DNA of 64,000 bases from Cyclina sinensis. Lineage: Eukaryota > Mollusca > Bivalvia > Venerida > Veneridae. Where the stretch lies: contig JAAONU010000013.1 of the NCBI GenBank assembly GCA_012932295.1, positions 3,456,603-3,520,602 of the forward strand. Reading direction: 5' to 3'. The first letter of the stretch is position 1. Every line of letters starts with the position of its first letter. The notes beneath the pieces were generated by a model. It was not told the DNA's origin and did not search any database. It saw only the letters and a program-made list of their open reading frames with translations. Below, in pieces: positions 24,075 to 37,600 of the stretch. Made by a program: the position numbers and the translations under genes.

Positions 24075-24642
24075 ATTTGAAAACCATGAAAAAAAGCCTC
24101 AAGTCCATAGCTCAAAGGTCACAGTCACTGGTCAAAGGTAAAAAATGTGGATTATAGACTTTCTCTTGGCCATGACTTCTCAATACATGGAATGATTTTC
24201 AAATACCTTTGGGTATTTGTTCATCTAGATGAGATGGTGTGTAGGGTTCAAGACCAGATCCCTCGCTCAAAGATCAAGGTCACAGTGACTGTTCAAAGAT
24301 CAAAAATGTTGATTATAGACCTGTCTAGGCCATGATTCTCCATAGCATGCATGAAAGGATTTAACTTTTGTCCGTGAAAAGATTTTCACATATCTTAACT
24401 TGTTTGTTCATCTTGATGAAACAATGTGTCACATGTAAAACCCAGATCCCTTGCTCAAAGGTCAAGGTCACAGTGACTGATCAAATTTAAAAAATGTTCA
24501 GGCCAGGATTCTCCATACATGGAAGGATTTTAATTTCTATCAGGATATAAGTCAACTTGGTTATTGCATTTTTGAAACAGTATTTCAGTCATGTGACCAA
24601 GCCGAGTGTGGGAATATTCAACACTTCTGTGACATGCTCTAG
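24075..24642 (+). mobile_element. Tandem-core element ending in CTAG
   Basis: Three related units contain 'gctcaaaggtcaaggtcacagtgactg', 'gattatagacc' and 'ggccatgattctccata.catg'. Spacing is about 160-190 bp. The right end carries a small stem CAC-ttct-GTG (24622-24631) followed by TGCTCTAGTT (CTAG at 24639-24642). The left boundary is approximate. The 3' plan (stem-loop, then CTAG, then T) matches the elements at 26.9 and 53.8 kb although the sequences differ. Confidence 0.5.
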
Positions 24643-25326
24643 TTGTATAACTGAATTATTCTAAAATGAATGGTGCAAAAGTTGAAATGAAACTCCTTCA
24701 GCAAATCTGATACAATTGAAATAACATTTGAATTAGTCTAGAAAAAAGACTGTAAAAACATAAATATTTATGTTAAATATTAATGTTTCAAATTTCTCAG
24801 TAAAAGAGGAGGAAAAAATATCTTTGAAAACAGAAGTTACAGAGTTATTGCACTTTTTTGATTGTCATTTTTGTCTTGAAGCTGCTAACAAGTTCAATAC
24901 ATTTCAGAGAAAGAGAAAGCATGGACAGAGACCTGTTTGCTAGAAAAAAAAACCATTTATCATTCATTGATTTAAAGATATGTCACCATTAAAACTGCAC
25001 TACTCAAGGTAACAGGCCTTGTTGTTTTATCCAAATTGCCACAATTACAGCATTTAACAAAGGTATGGCAAATGCCCTGTTAAAAATATTTCATGGCCAT
25101 TTTATGACCTGTTGTCATAACCTGGTAGAAAATGGTCTATAAATTGCTGTGGAGGACTATTGATATTGTAGTGATCCTATTGACATACTTGGGGCACTCT
25201 GGGTGTTGGTATGTTATGTCAGGGAGTTATGGAGTTTATGACACTGAATTGCCATAAATAATGATCATACCTGCTGAGGATCCTTGAATTCTGTGCTCTA
25301 CCTCAAGTGCTACATATACCTCTAAG
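24643..25326. other. AT-rich unassigned DNA
   Basis: Nothing supportable. Confidence 0.5.
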
Positions 25327-25400
25327 ATGATGATGATGATAATAATAATAATAATAATAACAGTAGAAGTAATAATAATAATGATCATATTGATAATAAT
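25327..25400. repeat. (GAT)n(AAT)n compound microsatellite
   Basis: GATGATGATGAT is followed by AATAATAAT runs, an interruption 'cagtagaagt', then more AAT/GAT. It gives I/M- or Y/H-rich translations that are not genes. Confidence 0.9.
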
Positions 25401-26493
25401 GATTGTAATTTTTCTTATGTCGAGAATGATCATACTGAAGATGTTTTATATACACATATATATATTTCATTGCATTGAAATAAAACAAGGTAAGACATGG
25501 GTTAATTATTAATGATCATTCTTTAGTAATATTTATACATGTCTTATCTATAATAACTATATTATTTATATCAACTCTTTAATAATGTTTAATTAATATT
25601 TCTGTGAGTGGACACAGAATTTCAAACCAAACTTTGCAGAATGATACAGAAACAATGAAGTAAACAAAACAAAAAATTGCACAGTTCTGTAAAGATTTGA
25701 TGGCAACACTTGGTAAAACTTTCTTCAGAGGTGTGGTTAGTGTGCCAGTTTTATGATCCCTTTATGAAACACTTAGCAAGCATGTTAGGTTCTCGGCTTC
25801 TTCATTATTATGACTTGGTTTGTAAAAATAAGTAGAGAAAATTTTCAGAAAGGTGCAAACTAACCTAATTCCTATTCATCCATTGTAGGATACCCATTGT
25901 TTGGCTTACTATCAAACTGCTGAGGTTTCTTGATGAAAATTCTGTGTACTGTTGGGACCTGTTGAGGAAAGTGGGGGGAAATGCATAACTGATTGCTTCA
26001 TATTGCTTGCATTATTATTTCTATGATTTATGAGATGTGTTTCAGTGTGAGCCATGTACAGTACCAAGTAGTGCAGATTTATCAGGATGTTTGCAGTATT
26101 TTGATTCTATTAGAGATGAAACAGGCTAACATATGGTGAGATATGTTTGGAGAGGGTCAAGATGTATTGATCTTAATTGACTTGATTACTATGAACTTGG
26201 AATAGAATAAGTTCTTATCATTAGCTCTCATTCACTTACAGGCTTCTGGAGTACTGACATTTGATCATAATCTTTCTGTTATATGAATTGCTGTTAATTG
26301 AAACTGGCATTTGGAGTAATATAGTTCCACAATTTACTTCAGACTTCAAGCACTTTGCAAGAGGCAATAGTTAAAATAGATACTGACAAGGGTCCTTTCT
26401 CATTACTCACTATTCATTTTCTGGAACAATGGCAGTTTTAAAGGTGCTGTAGCTGTTTCATGCTCCCGTAAAAGGAACATTTCTTTAAAATGA
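25401..26493. other. AT-rich unassigned DNA
   Basis: Nothing supportable. Confidence 0.5.
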
Positions 26494-26711
26494 TTAACCC
26501 TTAGCCTGCTTAATATATAAAATGGACTTGTCCATCTTTCAGTTTGGACAGATCCATTAATTGTTTATGGGGATTCTTATTGAAAATTTACCGACTGAAT
26601 GGCAAATAGTGCAGACCATGGTAATGAAAGATTGCATGGATTTGCAGGCTGATCTTGGTCTGCATTGGTCACAAAGACTAATACAATTGCCGCCAGCAGG
26701 TTATAGGTAAA
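26494..26711. mobile_element. ~217-bp MITE, copy 2
   Basis: Starts TTAACCCTTAGCCTGCT and ends AGCAGGTTATAGGTAA, an imperfect inverted repeat of the start. It matches the copy at 16312-16525 through most of its length, but its central hairpin is eroded ('gcagaccatggtaatg' against 'tgatcttggtctgc'). Confidence 0.65.
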
Positions 26712-26907
26712 TGAAAAATTCATAAGAAAGAAAAAAAATGACTGGAAATTTTTCTCTGACCAAAATGTGATCACATGATTTGTTAGAGCCGAATAAATCT
26801 CTGACATTTTGTACTAAATTCTTTCAAACTTATTTTCTAAGTTCAGAATTTTAATAGTTTCTTTCAGTTGAAAAATGTGATGTGCCTATGAATATGCCTT
26901 TTTTTTT

Positions 26908-27511
26908 ATACCCCCTAAACGAAGTTTTGGGGGTATATAGGAGTCACCTGGTGGTTGGGCGGACGGTCAGGTGGTCTGTTGCAATTTCCTTGTCCAGAGT
27001 ATAACTTGAAAACTAATGGTTTGAATTCAGTGCGACTTCATACACTGGTCAAGCACAATGACAGGAAGTGCAGTGTTCAAGAATCATAACTCCATCTTCA
27101 CTATGTGCACAGTTATTGCCCTTTGTTGGTTTTCCTTGTCCAGAGCATAACTTGAAAAGTAATGGTTGGAATTCAGTGCATCTTCATACAGTGGTCAACC
27201 ACAACATGAGGAAGTGCAATGTACAAGAGGTATAACTCTATCTTTACTATTTGCATAGTTATTGCCCTTTGTTGGTTTTCCTTGTCCGGAGCATAACTTG
27301 AAAAGTAATGGTTGGAATGGTTGGAAACTTCATACAATGAATAACCACAGTGGAAAGAAATGCAGTGTTTAAGAACCACAGCTATCTTTATTTGCCCTGA
27401 CAACCATAACTCTATTTCCATTCATTTACAAAGTATTCTGTTATTAATAACTTCCTCAGTTCACAAGCAGTCTTGCAGGGGTATTAATCACAATTAGTGA
27501 TAGCTCTAGTT
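26908..27511 (+). mobile_element. ATACCCCC-family tandem-core element
   Basis: The 5' hairpin is ATACCCCC (26908) against GGGGGTAT (26929-26936). A short 'ggacggtcaggtggtctg' tract follows, then a core repeated every 146 bp (CCTTGTCC at 26988, 27134, 27280) with 'gcataacttgaaaa.taatgg', 'cttcatacantgg' and 'agttattgccctttg'. On the right, AGGGGTAT (27477-27484) is an inverted copy of the 5' arm, followed by stem-loop ATCAC-aatta-GTGAT (27487-27501) and AGCTCTAGTT (CTAG at 27506-27509). No coding capacity. Confidence 0.75.
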
Positions 27512-27656
27512 TTCTTAAATTGAATCACAGTAGAATGATGTTTGGGTACACTTTAATCAAAAAGAAACCTTAAAATTAGTCAGTTCAGTATATATATGAC
27601 ATATATGGTGAAACACAGATATAGGTCCATTGCTGATCAGAATAATTTGCTTATCA

Positions 27657-28330
27657 AATGTATATTAATCTATTATCTACTGTATATTCATCTGTTATCT
27701 ACTGTATATTCATCTATTATCTACTGTATATTCATCTATTATATACTGTATATTCAAATATTATCTACTGCATATTCATCCATTATCTACTGTATATTCA
27801 TCTGTTATCTACTGTATATTCATCTATAATCTGCTGTATATTCATCTGTTATCTACTGTATATTCATCTGTTATCTACTGTATATTCATCTGTTATCTAC
27901 TGCATATTCATCTGTTATCTACTGCATATTCATCTGTTATCTACTACATATTCATCTGTTATCTACTGCATATTCATCTGTTATCTACTGTATATTCATA
28001 TATTATCTACTGCATATTCATCTGTTATCTGCTGCATATTCATCTGTTATCTGCTGCATATTCATCTGTCATCTACTGTATATTTATCTATTATCTACTG
28101 TATATTCATCTGTTATCTACTGTATTATTCATCTGTTATCTAATGTACTATATTCATCTGTTATCTACTGTATATTCATCTGTTATCTAATGTATATTCA
28201 TCTGTTATCTACTGTACTATATTCATCTGTTATCTACTGTACTATATTCATCTGTTATCTACTGTATATTCATCTGTTATCTACTGTACTATATTAATCT
28301 GTTATCTACTGTATATTCATCTGTTATCCC
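27657..28330. repeat. 22-bp minisatellite, ~30 copies
   Basis: The unit is TATATTCATCTGTTATCTACTG. From about 28120 a 25-bp variant (with an added 'tac' before 'tatattc') alternates with the 22-bp form. The AT-rich, pyrimidine-biased unit produces a long Y/I/C-rich frame at 27658-28143 that is not a gene. Confidence 0.95.
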
Positions 28331-31300
28331 ATTACTGGTAATCCACAGTGAACTGCAGTATGAACAGAAAACTTAAAAAGTAAAACTTCTTAGTATAATT
28401 TTAGAAAAAAATATATATTTAGGGGTGAAAATTAATATTTTCTAGTCTGTGTCTTTATTCAGTAACACTCAGAACTTTTTTCTTTCACTCTTTGATATAT
28501 AGATGGTAAAAGAATTCAGACTCATTTCCATTAAGATACACATTCTTTTCTCATTATATATTCCAGTATATCAAACCAAAAATAATTTATATCAGATCAT
28601 TGATTTTTCTTTGACCCTGGCCTGCTCCATGAACCTTATTATATCTAAATATGTTATTGTCCATACAATTCTGTCATATTTCCAATCTGTTATACGCCTG
28701 ATATTGCCATCTTATACTCTATTGGCCATCCATTGTGTTCCGGTGCGGAATTAACAAATATATCACATGGAATAATTAATGTTATGCCATGCCAGACATT
28801 GTAAACAATAGAATACATGGCAATTCATGCATATTGAACATAAGTCTCTCCAGAAAGTTGTTTGTGGTGGTAGCGGTCATGAATCTTGTTTTTACTGGAA
28901 AACTTGAAATTTCAGTGTCAGTATTATGGCTTGTTTTTAATGGCATACAGAAAGTATTGGTAAACATGTGGTTAGGAGAGCACTTGATTTGACCTCTGAA
29001 TGACCTCTGTGAACTTGTAGTGTACACCTTATTCAAATTTTGTGTACTGTAAAATGCACATAAAATGCACACAAAATGTACATTATGTCAATATTTATTA
29101 TAGGACTATAAATAATTATGAGGGTTCTCTAGAATTAGGACAGGAAAATCTAGAAAAGTGATCAAGTAAAACAAATGGGTTATCTAGTGCAGAAAGAGGA
29201 CCAGGATAAATGAAATAATCAAATTAAACATCCTGTTAGTTCTAAAATAGATGTTTTGTATATAGGAACTTAGCTTGATTTGACACTTAGTTGGTTAATA
29301 AATTAGATTTATTAGCTGAAATTATTGGCAATATTCTAAATTGAAAAAATAAAAGTGTCTTCGAAACACCAGGTTTTGGGTTATTTAGATTTCTTTTATT
29401 GTACAAGAAGAAAGGTAGGGCTGAAAATTAAAAAAAAAAAGTTTAAACTGATACTCATGGGGTTAAGAAAATGTTTGCAAAAAGATATTTGGCTTTGACT
29501 TAAGAGTTACTTTTGGCTGGAAAAAAGTTTGTACAAGACTAGAATTTGAAATTAATAATAAAGGTCACTGTGCTGAAATATTTAGAGAAAATGATAAATA
29601 AAAAAATTCAGTTGGATACAATACCACTAAGTGATCAATATATTATGCAACAAAATGCAAAAACAGATCATGACCAGAATACACCCACATAATACATTAA
29701 CAGAATTGGTTAACATTGACTAAATAAAATAACTGAAAGAATTTCTTGAACTAAGGAATAGTAAACAGTCACTGTTATCTATCAATGTTTACTGTTTTAG
29801 TCAGGTCTCGGAAAGCAGTCAATCTATTATCTCAGGGCATGAATATTTCAACAGGAATAAATGAATATATTCACCTAACTTAATAGTTTTTCTCATGCAA
29901 GTTGCCTCTTACTTGTCTCCTGATGTGTATAAATTTAGAAGGAATTGTCTTATTTAATTTGGACTGTCATATCTTGAAAATTGGTCACCCTAAATAATAA
30001 AATGACTGTCAACACTAATTTTGAATAATAATGGACAAGGTACTTGCCCTAGAGTCTCCGGGTTTAAACCCTACAATCTGAGATGCTTTATGCCAGTCTC
30101 TGAGTTATAATGAAGAATGACAATGTTTCCACTTTGATTTTGTTTGAACTTTTAGGCAAATCTATAATTGTGATATCATATATCAGGTATGATAGCAAAA
30201 TCTGCAGAGGCCAGAGGGAATAATAATGTTCCTCATTTATGATACCCATCTTGTTAGCTCTATTTCCCTCAAGTTTACCATACTGGCAGGTGTCAAGTGT
30301 TTCTTGGTATCTTAGAATTATATTGATCCCCGTGATTTCATGTCAAAGACCTTGCTTTATAAACCTATATGTAGCCTAAGCCTTTACAGACCATTCAGCT
30401 TCTTATGTTGATGTGTGCTGCTTTCTTCCCATTGAATCTTTTAAGCTCTTTAAAATGACAGTCCTAAAATGTTGGTGTAGATCCACTTCAGCCAGTGTAG
30501 TTAACAGTTTTATAAAACCTTCAGTATCGGTTATCTTCATGCTAAATTGGTGCCATTGTATTCTCTAATCCTCCTGAACTGAGAGGCTCAAGCTTTTGAA
30601 AACATTGCTTTAAATGCAACAGAGCATCTGACATTGTATTTCACTTAGACATTGCCATAAAAAAGCCAAGTTATTTCAGTAAAACTACTTTATTTTTGAC
30701 ATCTTAGAAGGCTCCATATTTATGTGCATATTTGATAGCCAGAGATCAATGTTTATGAGCAGCTAAATCTAATTTCTCCATACAAAGAATGAGTAGAGTG
30801 TCGTAAAAGCCATTTGTATTATGTCATAGAATGGTTACCAAGAAAATTTCCTTATCTGGTAAGAAAGATTTTATTTGTGATAAGTGTTCTGCTTTCCTTA
30901 AAATGTCTGTTCCTTATATGGAAGAATCAATTTTTACATGGTTATGATGCTATTTTGACAAGGTAAAACATTCTGCTTTTATGGATTCTCATCATTTACA
31001 TGACTGGAGCCATGTGCACTGATTGAAACAGTGTGAATTGTATAAGTGTAAGAACAAGCAAGAAAATATGTTGTTATTAAATCCATTACCTGTACGTCAT
31101 ACCTGTATATCATGGTATACTTCTGAGTTATTCTTCAGCCTAAATGAAACATTTACAATAAAGATTTTTAGATACTTTATATGTAGTAATCTTTTTATCA
31201 ATATATAAAAAATTGACAGATTTTATGGGCTTTTATACTTGTTTTGGAAGCACTTTACTTCAATGTTCAGGACTAAACTCCATGCAGCAGTTTCTGTCCT

Positions 31301-31464
31301 TAAAAGTTACAACCACCTTGCATGTGAGATGTTGTAAATTGATAAACAAAATGTAATTAAGTTCTTTCAGATTCTTGTCATTTTATAATTCAAAACATTT
31401 AATTGTTAAGGTGCTAATTTTGTGAAAAGTTTTTAGAACCTGATACAATTTTGCATTTGTTTTT
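28331..31464. other. AT-rich DNA without a supported gene
   Basis: Several frames of 60-96 codons (28503-28754 plus, 28782-29072 minus, 31023-31208 plus) have no recognisable domain or signal. A tRNA-like B-box trace lies at about 30033-30110. Confidence 0.45.
30033..30110 (+). repeat. Possible eroded tRNA-derived SINE head
   Basis: TGGACAAGGTACTTGCC then 'tccgggtttaaaccctac' resembles the D-arm/T-arm order of a tRNA promoter (B-box consensus GGTTCRANNCC with one change). Not a functional tRNA: no acceptor stem is visible. Confidence 0.25.
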
Positions 31465-32711
31465 AGCTCACCGGAGCACAGATGACTTAAGGGTGAGCTC
31501 TAAGGATAGGTGACCATTCATTGTCATCCTTCATCCAATGTCAACAGTTTCCATCAAGTGATATCTTCTTCTAAACCACTGGGCTAATTTTAACCAAACT
31601 TCGCAGGAATGTTCTTTAGTTGGTCCTTCTTCAAATACCTTAAAATTAAATGGTTTCTTTCAGAACTCTGGTTGCAATGACAATCATAAGGAAAAACTTT
31701 GAAAATCTTCTCCTCAGCTACCACCAGCCCAATTTCAAAATAATATCACAAAAATGTTCCTTGTTCCTTAGGTGTCCCTTTAATCAAATTCCTTCAAGCC
31801 ATTTGGGTCCCTTAAAAAACATGGCTTATAGAGGGTGGGGTCTGTTTTTGCTGTATGACAATCTTTGAAAATCTTCTCCTTAGAAACCACAACCTGATTT
31901 CAAAATAGTTTAAAAGATTGATCCTTGTTTGGCGCTTAAATATCAAATTCCTTCAAGCCATTTGGGTCCCTTAAATACATGACCTACAGAGGGCAGGGTC
32001 TGTTTTCACTCTATGACTGTATGGGATTTAACTTTGAAAATCTTCTCCTTAGAAACCCCTTGCATGACTTCAAAATAATTTAACAGAAATGTTTCTAATG
32101 TGGCCCCTAATCAAAGTCTTTCATGCTGTGTTGGTTTACTGATGGGGCAGGGCAACTTTTCAGTGTACAAGTATATCGAAAACTTGGAAAATCTTCCTAT
32201 CTTCTTCTGACAAATGCTTATTAGTTGGCCCTTCATGAAATTTCCATTAGGAATGTTGTTTGTAATATAATTTGGCTGACAGGGGGCAGTATACAACTTT
32301 TCAGTATACAACTATATAGAAAATTGAAAAATGTTCTCAGACACCATTGACCCAATTTCAAAATAATTTCACAGAAATGCTCCTGTGGTGGCCTTTTATG
32401 CAATTTCTTGAAAACATGTTTGTTCATTAAAAAAACTTGACCGTTGTTGGACAGTTGTTTTTTCACTATATGACTATATAAAAAACTTGAAAATCTCCTC
32501 CTTAAAAAACCTTGGCCAAGTTTAAAAGTTATTTCACAGAAATATTCCTTTGATTTGTTCAAAAAAACAAAGAGACAATTTTGAAAACATTTTTTTAACC
32601 TTGAAATAATGATCTGTGCTTTATTTTTGGAAGTAACATTAAAGAAAAATCGAACAATTTCTACAATGGTTCTCAGATGAGCAATAAATGGCCATGATGG
32701 CTCTCTTCTTT
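31465..32711 (+). mobile_element. AGCTCACC-family element (variant core)
   Basis: The 5' hairpin arms are AGCTCACC at 31465 and GGTGAGCT at 31492-31499. Core units of ~150 bp carry 'cttgaaaatcttctcctta', 'accacaacctgatttcaaaata' and 'ttcacagaaatg.tcc'. The right end has CTCAGATGAGCAATA (32672), stem ATGGCCATGATGGCT and 'ctcttctt'. Its core is unlike that of the 18.4-kb copy, so similar ends carry different interiors. Open frames within (31650-31868, 32233-32562) are repeat translations. Confidence 0.65.
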
Positions 32712-33104
32712 GTGAAAAGTGATGCTAAATTGGTTCTAGACAAGACAAGTGTTAAATATAAGCTTTCAGAATTCTCCGATTCAGTTTGAACCACCATTTT
32801 TCATTTCTCACAATTCTCACTGAATGAAAACAAAAGATAATGACAATTCATGTTTCATACTATTAAAACCTTTAATGCTCATGTTCTCATTCAGATGAAT
32901 TTCATGACAAATTTTGCTTGGTGTAACATTTCTATGACATGTTTTTTGGTAATATTGCCTGTTGCCAAGATACAATTGATAATTCTATACTAGAATTCTT
33001 TGACATTTTACTGAATACTCAATTCATGAGCACTGCTTACTGGTGTAATGTTATGAATTTACATTATTATCCTTTAATGACAGTGTTTGTCTGAATAAAG
33101 AGGC
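32712..33104. other. AT-rich unassigned DNA
   Basis: Nothing supportable. Confidence 0.45.
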
Positions 33105-33180
33105 AGAAAGAGGCTCATATGTTAGAACATTCACCTCTTTTAAAACTAATATTCTGATCATGGTATACTGCCAGAACATC
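33105..33180 (+). repeat. Eroded tRNA-derived SINE head
   Basis: GAGGCTCATATGTTAGAACATTC, then 'acctcttttaaaactaat' and 'ctgatcatggtatactgcc', follows the D-arm, anticodon-arm, T-arm order of a tRNA-like SINE. It has many substitutions and no intact T-loop. Not a functional tRNA. Confidence 0.35.
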
Positions 33181-33369
33181 TCTGAGAAATCAGTGCATCA
33201 GAAAGGCTAGTTAAGGAAATTTTCAGCAAGAATTTTTTTTTTAGTCAGTTGTTTCTGGATGAGTCCCCATCTTCAGTATTTTTTTACATCTACCTAGACA
33301 TGTCAGATTCTGGTCAGACAGCTTGTAGAAAGATTAAGCTTCCCCCATGGTTTTCCTCAAAAAAGATGT

Positions 33370-34640
33370 AATTCTAAGACTTGAAAATTTTAAGTTTAAA
33401 TGTGCTGTACTAGTTCTGTGTTCTATGTCTTGAAACATTAATGTTTAAATATGCTACACTAATTCTGGTTTCTAAGATTTGAAAGCTTTATGTTGAAATT
33501 TGCTACACTAGTTCTGGATCCTGTGTCTTGAAACATTTATGTTTAAATATGCTACACTAGTTCTGGATTCTAAGATCATTTATGTTTAAATATGCTACAC
33601 TCATTCTGGATTCGAAGATTTGAAAGCTTTATGTTTAAATTTGCTACACTAGTTCTGGATTCTGTGTCTTGAAACATTTAGTTCTGGATTCTGTGTCTTG
33701 AAACATTTATATTTGAATGTGCTACACTAGTTCTGGATTCTGTGTCTTGAAACATTTATATTTAAATTTGCTACACTAGTTCTGGATTCTGTGTCTTGAA
33801 ACATTTATATTTGAATTTGCTACACTAGTTCTGGATTCTGTGTCTTGAAACATTTATATTTAAATATGCTACACAGTCTGGATTCTAAGATTTGAAAGCT
33901 TTATGTTTAAATTTGCTACACTAGTTCTGGATTCTGTGTCTTGAAACATTTATATTTAAATTTGCTACACTAGTTCTGGATTCTGTGTCTTGAAACCTTT
34001 ATGATTATATATGCTACACTAATTCTGGATTCTAAGATTTGAAGCCTTTATGTTAAAAATTGCTACACTAGTACTGGATTCTTTGTCTTGAAACCTTCAT
34101 GTTTAAAAATGCTACACAAATTCTGGATTCTAAGATTTGAAAGCTTTGTGATGAAAATTGCTACACTAGTTCTGGATTCTGAGTTTGAACCTTTTATGTT
34201 GAAATTTGCTACACTAATTCTGGATTCTGTGTCTTGAAACTTTTTTATTTAAATATGCTACACTAATTCTGGATTCTATGTCTTAGAACATTTATGTTTA
34301 AATTTGCTATACTAATTCTGGATTCTAAGATTTGAAAGTTTTATGTTGACTTTTGCTACATTTGTTCTTAAGATTGATACTGTGTCTTGACCTTTCCATT
34401 CAAATTTGATAATTGCTACACTAGTTCTGGATTCTGTGTCTTGAAACCTTTATATTTATAATTGCTACACTTGTTCTGGATTGTATGTCATGAAAATTGC
34501 TATACTAGTTCTGGATTGTACGTCTTAAAAACCTAATATATTTAAATTTGCTACACTAGTTCTGGATTCTAAGATTTGAAAGCTTTATATATATAAATGC
34601 TACACTAGTTCTGGATTCTATGTCTTGAAATGTTTGTAAT
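33370..34640. repeat. 49-bp minisatellite, ~26 units, two subtypes
   Basis: All units contain TGCTACACTAGTTCTGGATT. They fall into two subtypes by the following bases: 'ctgtgtcttgaaacattta' and 'ctaagatttgaaagcttta'. The subtypes are interspersed with runs of up to about four of the first type. Divergence rises toward the 3' side, where units of 35 and ~58 bp occur. Confidence 0.95.
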
Positions 34641-37600
34641 TGTTTTTGTTTTTAGCAAAGTTTCACATAGTTACACTAAAATTTACATTGGTTATTTTTT
34701 TTGTTTTTCTTTCCTTTCATAAAATATTACAAAGTGGTACTAAAATTATGCAGTTTTGTAAGTAATTGCTGGGACATTTTGTACAGCAAATGAAACTGAA
34801 AATGCCATTTAATACTCAGAAGATTTGATATATCGGCATCCTAGATTAGTAAGAATTATTAATCAGTAATTAATTAATATAAATGCATATATTATTTTAA
34901 TTTTTCGTTGAAACTTTCTTAATTTGGAAAGTGCTTTGTTTAGAGGAAATTGTAAAATGATTGTGTTTATAAGCCCCATCTGTGAGGGAAGAACATAATT
35001 ATGTTAAATATTTTCAGAAACTCCCTCAAGATGTGTTTTCTAGAAAAAACAAATTTGTTGAGAATTTAAATTAGTAAGCTTAAGTTTGACACAATGTCAA
35101 CTGCATTAATATTCTTGAGTGCTGTTAAACCACATTTCTTGAAGAAAAGCTTTAAACTTTATAGGAAGAGAACAAATCATCTGTAATTGTCTATATAACT
35201 GCTGTATCAGCAGTAAGAAATCTGAGTAATTGTCATAAATTGTGGCATCGGAGACATTACAGAAAGGTGCCATTCTTGTGCAGAGCAAATATTTCTGTCT
35301 TCAGCTTCAGAAACTTCTGTCAAATTGGAGTTTTACAGGAAATTAAGGATGGATTTATGCAGTGGTTTTCTATGTTAAGAACAAATCGTGAGAAAGAAAC
35401 TTAATTGTTCTTTATGATTCAAGTTTTCCAGAAATAGTTAAAAACCGATAAAACACGCCCACTGAGCTGCACATTGAACTGTGTTCCAGAATATTACCAG
35501 GAGGTTAATGTGTACTAAAATTTTCGAAAAACTGATTAAGGTAGTTTCAAACGCCCATTTGGCAATGAAGACTCATTTGTGCTTTTAGGAAGAAACTGTG
35601 TTTGGCAAACATTTCTTTGAGAAATGAATCGACAACAACTTAACAACAGTTAATCATACTCATTGGATTGTTTATTCACATGTGATCAGCATTAGAACAA
35701 CAGTAACAGAAATAAACAGAAGTGACTTTGTACACAAATTCATAATATAAAGCATCATTGATATATAAAAGACTATACAAAACAAAATCAATGTTTCTCA
35801 TTATATATATATTATTATATATACAATTTGAACATAATGTATTAAAACTGCACCAAAATACTTAATTATTTTCTCAATGTTAAGTGAAGCACATACAGGA
35901 ATAATTATATGGAAGCTTTTAATAACTTATAACTTACCTTTGGATGATTTTTGTATCAACAATAATGTGTAAAGTTTAGTATGTTAGCAAATTCTTGTAC
36001 ATTTAGTGTGTAAAATCAAGCTTATTAAAGTAGAGATGAGCTACAGGTCCTTGCTAGACACATGAAACAATTATGAATATGAGTTAGTTTTCCTGTTTTC
36101 ACACATGATTCTACTTTGAACCTGTATTTTAGTTATAATGTTCAAGAAATTAGTACAAAGCACAAAGCAAAAGTGTTCAGTCTACTTTTTCTTATATCTT
36201 TGAAATTTATATGTCTTTATTTCAAGGAACTTTGAGATTTTAAGGAACAAAAATGTAAACTGTGCTTTTCTGCCAGACTATAATTGTCTACCCCTGCTGT
36301 GTTAAAGATTTTATTAGGTAGTCCTGCACAGCCAGACGTTAAAGGCTTCATTTCTGTGATTTTCGTGTACTTTCTGACATTGGGAATAAATCCTTCTAGT
36401 TCAGAATTAGCCAGCATGTGATATGTCAAGTCGGTTTATGTCACTGATTCAGTATCACAAGTGAAAGGCAGTATGACCTAATATACTTGTACTATTGGTT
36501 TTCCAGCATAGTTTGACCTTGGCATTACCTGGCCTAATCATGCAATGCTTCTCATTTCACCCTTCTGATTCACTGTTTTTACATAATTCCATTTATACCT
36601 TATTTTGAACATGCCTGCTGCACTGCAGAAAACTATCTGATGGTTTTGGCGATTTAGTACAAGCCTTTGATAACATGAGCAGGAGTAAATGACACAGCTC
36701 GGATTTGTTGTTTGATAAAGTTTTTTCATTGCATGTACTGTTGCCATCCTTAGTACATGTATATTGTTAGTAAGCTCTGCTTGTTAAATTATTCTTGTTT
36801 AGTTTATACAAAAAGAATTAAGCCTTGAAAAGAACAAAATCGTAATGAAAATATTGATGATCACTGTAAATTGCAATTTGTTGAATTGAGACAGACTTCT
36901 GTTGTAATAGTGTACAGACAACAGTTAAATAGAAATAAAGTTCAGTTCCAGATTGCTTGTGTATCATTGTATTTGGCAGGCTTGATTGATTTTGTCACTA
37001 AAACAATACAAAAATAACAACATCATAGTTTTAATTATACAAGGAAAGACTGTGTGAGATTTGTCTCCCTTTGTAGAAGGGTTTTATTTTCATGCAAGTC
37101 GATTTTTGTACAAAAGTGTTTGGTTAAAAACTTTAAAAAAAGTGATGCTTTGTACATGATGGTCATTATAAATATCTGCCTAAAAAATGACAGATACTAA
37201 ATAGCATACAAGACAATTTAAACAGTGTAATAGCACACTTTAACTGATTATTTTCTCTGATGAATTGATCCTGCATGGGCCAGGAATTAACTTGCCCTCA
37301 TTTCTATGTGATTTGGTATTGATTGTTTAAAAGTAGGAAATCTGATCCAATTCTAGTTGCAGATCTTACATTTTAGTACCATTTTTATGATTTGATGGCA
37401 TTGATTGATCTTGCTGGTATATAGTTACACAAGATTTGTTTTATATATAAATCAAGGTATTTGCTGATGCAGATCCTTAGTTTTGGGGTCTGTCTAAATT
37501 TGTGATCTAAGAGGGTCTGTTATAACTTTCAGTAGAATTGTCAGTGTCGGCTTTCATGTTAAGTCTTACTGTAACAATTTCACCTATTTTAACACTGCTG

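Noticed and set aside
27658..28143. 161-codon Y/I/C-rich frame
   Set aside because: Translation of the 22-bp minisatellite.
31650..32562. Several short frames with 'HFCEI..KLGQ'-like repeats
   Set aside because: They are translations of the AGCTCACC element's core units.
36217..36747. Two minus-strand frames that might be exons of one gene
   Set aside because: No domain, no clear splice sites between them, and composition close to background.
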